Positions 48,901-59,000 of a DNA stretch of 64,000 nucleotides are shown here, one piece after another; position 1 is the first letter of the stretch, and the number at the start of each line of letters is the position of its first letter. Location: assembly GCA_009823395.1 (NCBI GenBank), contig CM020501.1, positions 31,642,861 to 31,706,860 of the forward strand, written 5' to 3'. The stretch comes from Thamnaconus septentrionalis. Lineage: Eukaryota; Chordata; Actinopteri; Tetraodontiformes; Monacanthidae. The notes beneath the pieces were generated by a model that was not told the origin of the DNA, searched no databases, and saw nothing but the letters and a program-made list of their open reading frames with translations. The translations under genes were made by a program, and so were the position numbers.

Positions 48901-51900
48901 CAGTTGGAGGCTCAAAGACAGTGGCAGCGGCTGTTTTGCAGGCTGTGTGCATCACCTGCTGGTATGTGTCCCGATAAGACTGTTTTGATGTATCTGATGG
49001 AGGAAGCCACGTTGATGGGAACTGTAGGCAGAATCAAGTCGATTCTGTTGAACCTGCGAGCCAAGCAATGGGAAACTCTGTTACAATTTACTGCTGAAAT
49101 GTAATATAAAGACGTAATATTGCACCAAAAATAATGAACTCACAGTGTTTTGAATGATGAACAAGAAAAGTTTCCCTTGAAATGCAGAAGGCAAAGGTTA
49201 TTGTTATTGTTAAGAAAGTATTTCTAAAGTATTTTTTAATGTATAAGTATTTTATTTTGATGACTTGTTCTTATTTTTACCATTTTGAGGAATATGATCA
49301 GGTTGGACAAGAAGTCTGGGATGTCGGTCTTGTTCGGAGACGCAGTCAGGTGGTCGAAGATCATGTTGATGATCAGCTCCTTGTCTTGAAGAGAAGGTCC
49401 AGTCAAAACCAGCAGCTCGGCAAGCTGCCTTGGAGTCAGGAGGTGTAGAACCTCAAGCTGTACGGTGGGGAAAGGCGAGAAAGTCAGCTTGACTCAAACT
49501 GGATTAGTTCAGAGGCAGTGAACAAAATCCCTGATGTTCACAGTGGGTGGAACTTACAGGCCGGAACTGAGGGTTGAGTTTCAGCAGCTCTCTGACGGAC
49601 AGCAGCCTCGAGAAAACGCCGAGATTCTTCTGCAAAAATTCGGCACTGCTGTTGGTGATGCAGGCCGCACCTGAGAGAAGAGCTGAGGATTAGGAGACAC
49701 TCCTTCCACCTCTCCCACTGGGGGGCGGAAGAAAGAAAGTTAACGTGGATGCAGCCGCGTACCAGAGTGTGACAGGAAGCGAAGGATGAAATCCTTCAGC
49801 ACCATTTTCTGTTGTCTCAAGCTCATCTCCTCATAATGCTGCATGAAGGCCTGCAGTCTAACAACACAAGAACACAAAGAATCTCCTTATTTCAAGAGAA
49901 TGACTTAAAACTAAAAAAAAATGCTTTTGTCAAACACAAAAAACTTTATCTGGAAATCTTAAAAGGTGACAAAACTTGTTTGCACGTTTACATATTACAG
50001 GTTAAACCTTCTGAGGAAAAGCCTGGGAGGCAATGCTGTTATACAGACAGAGCAGAACTCTGGCAGATCATCGCTGACTGCTTCCCTGCCTCACATTTGT
50101 CATTAGATTCATAGTAAAACACATTAAAATGGCCCATTCTCTGCTTCAGCACAAAGTTTTCCTTTTCATATTGCACAGGGCAGAATAACAGGTTGTGGTG
50201 ACAGAGACAACACAGATATAAACCCCTGTCTGCCTTCAGTTTGCACTCGATATGAAAATTAAAAATGTTAATGCTCAGGAAAACAGTTGCTGGGGAAATA
50301 TATTCAGGACACAGAAACCTGAACCTCCTCAGTCGAAACTGCAAACACAAACTTGTGTAACAAACAGTGACTCACATTTGCTGGTAGGAGTGGCAGCTGA
50401 GGTTCCTGCGGCTCAGGCAGCTCAGGAACCTTCCCGATGCCGACGGCAGGAACAAGCGCAGCCGCTCAGAAAACCAGGTGTGGATGAGGCTGCTGTTCAT
50501 CAGCTGCTCGTCGGTCAGCAGGGACACTCTGATCTCTCCGATCACATCCAAGATCTCCGACACCGACGGCCCCACGGTGGCGTTTGGCTGCGGGCGAGAT
50601 GACTTGGTTCTTACGCTCTTCATCACTCTGACTAAGCTCATGTGTGTCCGTCACTCAGACTGCAGGAGCACCGACCGTGACGGCCAAGGCGTCCAGGGCA
50701 GGATCCAGGATGAAGGAGAGCTTCGTCAGCAGCATCTTCCACAACACGATGGAGCGGCTGCTGTTTCCGGGCAGATCACACTGAAGAAGGGACACCAGCT
50801 GGTCGACGGTGAAATTCTCCAGCTGTTTGTAGAAAATGGAGTTGTGATATTGTCCAAACACTGTGTTTCAGGCTGCAACATTCTTTTTGTGAGCGTTTTT
50901 CTCACCTGGGCGCACGTGTAGGTCTCTAAAGTAACATTGCAGGAAATGTACATTGCTGTGGCCAAGTGAGACTGCAGGTCGGAGCTGGCGGCACAGTGAA
51001 AGGATGTTAAAGGATGCGGAAACAAAGTCGCTTATTTTTGGTTAAAACAAAAACCAACAAAGTGAAAGGGACAAAACCTGTCGACGTTGCTGCAGATGTA
51101 CGAAGCTGGGAGGAAAAGACAGCAAATCTTTGAAAAACTTAGAGTAAGGCAGGATGTTAAGTGTTTAGAAGAACGTTGAATGTGTCTCACCATTATACTG
51201 GGTGACTGGGCACTGTGAGAGACACATTGAGTACATTGGATTGAAAATGACAGCGATTAACAGGGAAACTCTTGCGATGTAGATTACTAGGAAGACGAGT
51301 GAAGAGAGTTGAAGAGTCTCACCGTGATGTTTGCAGGGAGACACTCTGCCAAAGACACAACAACAGTGAAATTGGTGAGCAAAACATATCTGACGAAAGG
51401 TTCTGCGTCAACATCAAGTCGGGATTTTCACACAATTGCACACGTGTATGTCTTTGTGTGTGCTCGTCTCCTTGTAAATATGGTCTTCTGAGGGCCGTAA
51501 TACATTTTAGCCAGTTCTCACTTCTAGTCACTACATTGTTATTAGATTTGAGGATGAAGTGGAAGAGATACAATGCAGTAGGAGCAGGTTGAGGGTTTGG
51601 GTTGGGCTGCATGAGTGACAGTTGATGTAAGTCCTCACAAAGACAGAGACAAATGGGAGGAAGCAGGAGAACCTAGAGAGAACCCAGCAGACACAGTGAG
51701 AACCTGGAGAACCCAGCAGACACTGTGAGAACATGGAGAGAACCCAGCAGACACTGTGAGAACATGGAGAGAACCCAGCAGACACTGGGAGAACATGGAG
51801 AACCGAGCAGACACTGTGAGAACATGGAGAGAACCCAGCAGACACTGTGAGAACATGGAGAGAACCCAGCAGACACTGGGAGAACATGGAGAACCCAGCA

Positions 51901-52219
51901 GACACAGTGAGAACATGGAGAGAACCCAGCAGACACTGTGAGAACATGGAGAGAACCCAGCAGACACTGGGAGAACATGGAGAACCCAGCAGACACAGTG
52001 AGAACCTGGAGAACCCAGCAGACACTGGGAGAACATGGAGAGAACCCAGCAGACACTGGGAGAACATGGAGAACCCAGCAGACACTGGGAGAACATGGAG
52101 AACCCAGCAGGCACAGGGAGAACAAACTACCACACAGAAAGACTCCAGGCCCGGAATCAAACCCACAACCTCCTGGCTCTGAGGTGGCAGCGCTAACCAC
52201 TGCAATCAGCTGAACTTGA

Positions 52220-52252
<33 letters not shown>

Positions 52253-55200
52253 CCAACCTTCAGGTATGATCTGGATCAGCTCATCCAGCCGTGGCCAGAC
52301 AGCAGACTCCACGCTGGGCGGCAGAGCTTGCAGGGCTCCATACAATCTCTCCAAACTTTCGCAACAGCGTAGATGAAATAAGCAGAAAAACATGAAACAA
52401 TATTGAATATTGAAGCTAAGACTGAGAGTCCTACGTAACAGTAAGAACATAAATACCGTGATTGACACGTGAAAAATCCTTCACCTATATCAGATTGATG
52501 AGGAGGTTCCTCAACCTCACGTTTCCAATTCCAAAAAGTTATAACAATGTAGTGTAGTGAGTTTGATGTATTTGGCAATTCATGTCTTATCAAATGATAT
52601 TTTGTCCCAAGTATATACATTTCTGTTCATGCAGTCTTGACTTTTCTTTCGCTGTGTGGTCCGTCTTGATGACCCATCACTCTGAAGAACCTTCACCTCT
52701 ACAATGACTGTCAATGATATTTTACCAGAGCATATTGCCGTGTTAAGTGCATACGGCCATGCTTCTTTCAGTGACAGATCATCACGTCTGCTGTGAAATC
52801 TTGTGGTTTGTGTGAGACAATGTGTGATAAAGTCAAACTCACATTTGTTTGTAGACGCCGCACGGGGGACTGACCTACAATTGGATTGTAACAAGTGGTG
52901 ACCAAGGGTAACATTAAAGAAGCTGAGGTTAGTCGTGACAATGTCGTTACCTCCTCCACCAGCTCGACCAGGTGATGCAGGACTTGCATCAGCTTCCCAT
53001 CCTTGGGGTATTCCAGCAGGAAGTCCATCACCGAGTCAATGACGACGTGTTTCTCAGGCGGGGTCGGAAGAGGCAGCAGCAGCATCTCCGCCAGCTGTTT
53101 GGGAGTCAGGAGAGGAAGAACCTCCAGCTGCAGAGGAAACAAAAGGGGAAGATGTTGGTGGTCAGCGGAGGAGAAGCACTGGACTGATGGGAGTTGGAGT
53201 CAACGTGTTGAAATCCAGCGGCTGGTTCTCATTTACCCCTGAGAAGTTTCGGTTGAGCTTGTAAAAGTCGAGGACAGAGGCGAATCTTGAGAAGAATCCA
53301 AAGTTCTCTTTGAGCCACTGTGAGCTGCTGTTGGCTGTGGAGACACACTGGGGGTCTGCAACAAACGTATGCATACAGTGAATATGCATTTTAGATTTCT
53401 GAAGAAGAATCTGTGTTTTAACACAAAATTTGTAAAGCAAAGTTCAGAAAACAACAAGTAGAGTTTTAAGAAGAGTTGATTTTTGCTTTGTTATTTTCAT
53501 TGAGGACCTTTATCAAAAAGGATTTTCATGTCAAGGTCAAGGTTATGTTATACAAAACAATGAACACTGAAATCCTTGTATCTGTGTGGGAAGAAATGAA
53601 AACATGCAAATCACTGCAGACATTCAAACAAACTATGACAAGAAGCCTTGAATGCAGACAACACACGAGTGTGTAACCAGCAATGGGATTGTTTTCATCA
53701 TTTGCTGTTGTTGGAGTTTTTGGGGGTTTTTTTGGAGAAAAAAAAAGTGTATTTGAACAAAAAAAATCACATTCAATGTGATTTGTGTTGTCCACGCTGT
53801 TATTAACCTATCGTCAGTTGGCACAGTGGAAAGAAAGTCTAAGGTAAGCCTGCTGCAATGTGTGTAACTTTTGTCTATATGAAATTTCCAATGTGCTTTT
53901 CAAGCTGTCCCAGGAAAAATGGCCGGTACGCAAGGATCCACAAACTGAACACGATGCAAAGGTTTCTTCAAAGACGACACACTCTGGCAAACGATTGTGT
54001 AAAACATTCCTTTGTATGACGTGTGTATGGACTGCCACAGTAGCGCACTCACCGGAGGTATTATGATGCCGCAGGAAGGAATAGACAAAGTGTGTGTAGA
54101 TGTTGTGACTGTACATGGGATGAAGGTCCATTAGACTCATCCGGTGGCTCAGTTCCTTCACACTACACGTGCACGACAACAGCAGAGAGGATTTAGAAAC
54201 ATCTTAAAGTTTGATGAAAAAAGTTTCTTCTGGAGATGACTGGACTGACATTGTCTGGTAAACTGGGCAGGAGAAGTTCTTGGTGCTGAGGCAGGACAGC
54301 AACTCGATGGGCACATTTGGCAGGAGGGGCATCAGTTTGACCTTAAACCACATCTTGATGAACTCTGGGTCGTTCAGGTGTTCCTGAGTCAGGGACGGCG
54401 ACTCCTCCCCGCTGAAAATCTCCCTGAACTCAGCAGCCACCTTGCTGAAGTTCTGCATGAGGAGGAGAATCCAAATGATCAGTCATCTGACAAAGAAAGA
54501 CTTACAGAGAAGACACTGTCGCAGTTAGATATCACTTATTGAAGGGTTGACTTCAAAAAAAGTGTATTTAGAATGACTAGTCATTCGATTGTTCTCCTCA
54601 AGAATAAAATGTGGACACATATGTGAGTGCTGGAAATCCACACAGGAGTTTAACAGCTGATGTCCTCACCGCTTTGGCAAACTCTCTGACCAGGGAGTTC
54701 AGACGCTCCGTCAGTTCCACTATCACTCTGGTGACGGTCCTCTCTGACATTGTCAGGTTGGTGCGTGCAGCACAATGCAGAATGTCAGCCACATGCACCA
54801 CTGCATCAGTCAGCTGGCAGGAACAAGAACATCAATCATAAATCATAAATCCCATTTCAGACCAGGCAGAGCAACCATTAATTATTATCCCAGGTCACAG
54901 TCTAATGGAAGTCTTACTCCACAAGGGCCCTTATCCAGAGTGATGCTACAGACATCCATGATGTCAGTGGTATCATTGTCCAAGCCGTGATCCATATCAT
55001 GGTCCAGGTAGCTGCACAGAAGAGACAGAAATTAATGTTAACATTTATATCAAAATGAATTTAACATAAAACAAACCAAAAAAAAAATCTTTTTAATGAT
55101 TGCAGGAAGTAAGTCGCAGCAACACAATCAAGCAACAAGTTAAAAGTGGACTGTAAACACTAAACCAAAACTCTGGTTGGCTGATTGTTGCCTTAAACAG

Positions 55201-56037
55201 TAACTGTCATGTTGTTAAATGAAGGTTATTATCATTAAACCTTGTTGTAGCTTTACCTTTTCAATTTTACAAAATAAAACATTCATTGAAAAGCACCAAA
55301 AACTTGTTGAGAGAAAAATATTACATACAAAACCTGATGGAAGGCCATTGTGATATTGGGATGCGTCAGAAACTCATTGCCAGGCAGGAAACTCTGCAGC
55401 AACGGCATCACCACCTGTTGGTACCAGTCCTCCACCTTTGTCACGTCAAAGGTCGGCCGCCCCACAGTGACCGACGTGTTTTTTGGTCTGTACATGTCAG
55501 CCAGCTCGGCTACAGTCCAGTTGAGCAAGAACTGCGTCAGAGTGGTGCTTCGTATCTGTGAGACATCCCTCTGAGGAAGCACAGCAGCAAGGGCATCAGT
55601 GGAGACGCTTGAGAAAAGAGAAATCGGTGCAACTACAGTACAAATATCATCACAATAAGGAAGTCACTTCAAAAGACCTGTAAGACTGCATCTATCAAAA
55701 TGAGGAGTAATCTGAGTTTAGTCTTGTTTATATAATACACAGAGAGGTTGTATACATTTGTGCACTTTATACAGACATATAGTCTATTTTTCATATGTGC
55801 ACAGACTTAGTCAGCTGCAATGATTGATTGATTGGGATTGAGGTGACAGAGATCAAAGTCACATTGATTGTCATACTTTTTGTTTGCTTTTTATATACTA
55901 TTGAAAGCAATTTCCATTCATGTGTATTGTGTATGTAAAATTTTTAGTGGACCCCAGAAAGAGTCGTTGCAGTGTGTGTGTGTGTGTCCCCGAAGGTAGG
56001 GTATCAAGTAGTGCGCCCTCAAATTGGACATAAGACA

Positions 56038-56078
<41 letters not shown>

Positions 56079-59000
56079 ATGCTCCTGGGCTGTACCTCAT
56101 TTGTGAAGGCCACAAACTCATGAACGAAGCTCCCAACAGGCTGGAAAGCCATCATGAAGCCGTTTACAATCTGTGAATGTGATAAAAATTGTAAAACACA
56201 GCAACATTATTTTAATTATTACATTATTAATTATAATTAATTGTAATAATTATTAAAACAATTATTTTTTTGTGGACAAAAATAACATGATTAGTGTCAA
56301 CAGGCATGAGTTTTTATTCAGTTTTCCAAATCTCTGATTGATAGGTCAGTATTATTTTCTTTGTTTCTTTTCTCTTCTTGTTGTCTAGATCTGGGAGTTT
56401 TCCAACCAGTGTGCCCAGCAGACACAGGGACAACATGCAAACTACCACACAGAAAGGTCCCGGGCCCGGGAATGAAACCCACAACCTTCCAGCTGTGAGG
56501 CGGCAGCACTTAAATCCAATCCATTATTATTATGATTATTATATGATCATGCAATCTTGCAGTACCTCTCTGATGTTGTTTTGTGGTGGCGGTCGATGCG
56601 GTTCACAAGAGGATTGTGGGCCGTCGGGAGGACGACGCCCGCGGGTTGCAGAGGGGTGGCATGCACCCGGCGAGGCAACGGTGGGGCGCGGGCCTGAACT
56701 GCCCGTCAGCAGGTTGTGGAAGACCAGGGACAGGGTGCCGTTGCCGAGACTGGCGACCTCAGGGCTCAGCAGCAGTTCAGCCTTCTGTGCTGGTGACAGC
56801 AGGTCCAGAACCTCCAACTGTGACACACAACAACAAGTGAACAAAAACTCAGTCATTATCTCTTCCTTTGTCATTGTGTCACTAGCTGCATTTCCATGAC
56901 AATTTTTTTGCAAAATAAAAGCGATATTTCTACAATTTTGGCAAAGTCAAAATGCGATGGGCAGGTGTTTCCACTGAATGGTGTGAAGAGCATCAGCCGT
57001 AATTCTGGTCAAATCTCGTCCCCCCGTTCAGTGGTCACTACTGCTGTGGCCGCTGTTATCATCAGGAGATGGTTGCTATATTTTTCTCTTTGATGACTTG
57101 TCAAAGAATATTCTGTCTCCTCCTCCGTCCAATCATAATGCGCCATTTTCACTGGTCAGTGAACTGGTCAGGTGACCCCGTATGTCACGTCTGCTAACGT
57201 GTGAATGAAAAAAGTGTTTCCACGACACTTTTGCAATATTCCTCTATATGGATACGTGTGGAAAACCACCTGATGAGAGCGTCCAAACCTTTTAGCCATA
57301 TTTGAGAGGTTTTTCCAAGTGGAGCTGTTTCCATCACCAGTTTTTATGGCCATACTTAGGTTTTGCACAATTGTAGGGGTGATGGAAACGCAGCCAGCTA
57401 CTATAATTGGCATTCTAAAAACACAAAACCAAAGAAAAGAAAAACTCACCCCACTGAAGACCATGTTGAGGCTTGAAAAGTCCTTCATTCGGGCCATCGC
57501 CCTGAAGGCTCCAAAGTTCTTCACCAACCAGTCCTCACTGTTGTTACCCCTCTCCACACAGCCTACATGGAGGAATTAAACACACGATGTAGCAGGGACA
57601 CAGAGACAACCAGACTGACTTTGATTGCAGATGATGAATCCGGATGTAAATCGTTGATGGAAATGAAAACCATCAAAGGAACTCGTTCCAGCTTTACCTG
57701 CCACATCGGGTCCAGAGAGGAAGGGGTACATGAAGAAGCTGTAGATCCACTTCTGTCTGACCGGATTCATCTCAGAAAAATGCCTACTCAGCTCCCTCAC
57801 CCTGGAAGAGGAGGAGTTTGCTGAGAAGAGTCACACATGTGATGGTGATAATAACGGAACTACTGGCTTGACTGGGACCTACACAGTCTGGTAGGTGGAG
57901 CAGCTGAACCTCTTGGTGCTGAGGCAGGACAGGAAGCCTTTGGTGATGGATTTCAGCAGGGGCTTGATCTTTATCTCCAGCCACATTTGGACCAAGGGCT
58001 CATTATGAAGAGGGTCTACCTGAGGGTTTAACTCTAGCGCCCCCTGCAGGCTGAGAAAGGGCACTCCGGTCATGCTGGATTTCTGTGGGGTTTTGTGATG
58101 AGGATTGAAAGACAAAAAAAAAAAGGAGTGGGATGAAGGGGAGTTGAAGTGAGTTCATTTATAACAGTCGGGTGCAAACAAATTGAAATTGTGTGAAATT
58201 AGACTCTCAGGTGAAAATTCTCCTACATAAATCCTTGATCCAAACGCTGCTGACTGTGAGGGTAAAAATAACGACATGACGAAACAAACTGGTACGACCG
58301 GCGGGGGGGGGGAGATAGCAAAACGAATACTCAACTAGTTAATAATAGAAATTAAAGAGGTGCAAGGCTCAATCAGTTTGAATCAAAAAATGAAATAAGG
58401 CCAGCATCTGTTTACTGTTGTTGTCTTAATAGCTGTTTTTAGTGTTAAGTTTCATGTCTAAAATAATTAAAATATACCTATTTATTTATTTTTTCATTAA
58501 TTTAAGATGACAAGCGGAATGAATACACCTGTGTTAGAAGATAAATCTATATCATGAGGTGATTTCCCGGACCAGCTTGCAGTTGGACAAGCGTCCAACG
58601 TGCTTGGTCCCAGTTGCCTGTCAATCAGATGAACACCATGTCCACTGTCCTACCATGAAGGTGTACAGATCCATCGCCCCCTCCAGCATCTCCTTCAGCC
58701 GGCGCATGTGGTCTCTCCCAGTGTCAGTGGGCGGCAAACCCACACACTGCAGGAAGTGTGAGGTTTCATCTGGCACCTGGGCAGGACACAGGATGTGTAG
58801 CATGTTTAGCCAACAAAGGAAGAAGTGCTACCAGCATTAAAGGTGAAGCTTTTTTTTTTTTTCTTAACACAAATTAATGGCTAGAACTATTTCACCATTC
58901 ATCACTGCTCTTCAAAACAAAGCACCAGTTATTAGGGAAACCTCACCACGTGTTGGGACGAAACCCACGGTACTACATAGTCATACCAGCATTACAGATC

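Larger units (their letters stand above)
49281..52874 (-). other. Mesothelin-like gene: cassette III with two extra exons
   Basis: Exons 52843-52874 and 52258-52355 (extra), 51323-51345 (23 nt), then the cassette proper: 51191-51212 (22), 51078-51105 (28), 50906-50984 (79), 50676-50822 (147), 50376-50587 (212), 49763-49857 (95), 49558-49670 (113), 49281-49457 (177). Hallmarks: TCAQLENFTVDQLVSLLQCD, FLSCLSRRNLSCHSYQQM, F-L-Q-K-N-L-G, and LEVLHLLTPRQLAELL. The first extra exon ends VYKQ like a B-exon end, so it may be a remnant of another cassette. Confidence 0.85.

Noticed and set aside
51531..52213. ORFs on both strands with repeated CLLGSPCSPSV and NMERTQQTL words
   Set aside because: Products of the ~30-bp minisatellite at 51655-52205, intronic, with no splice or family support.
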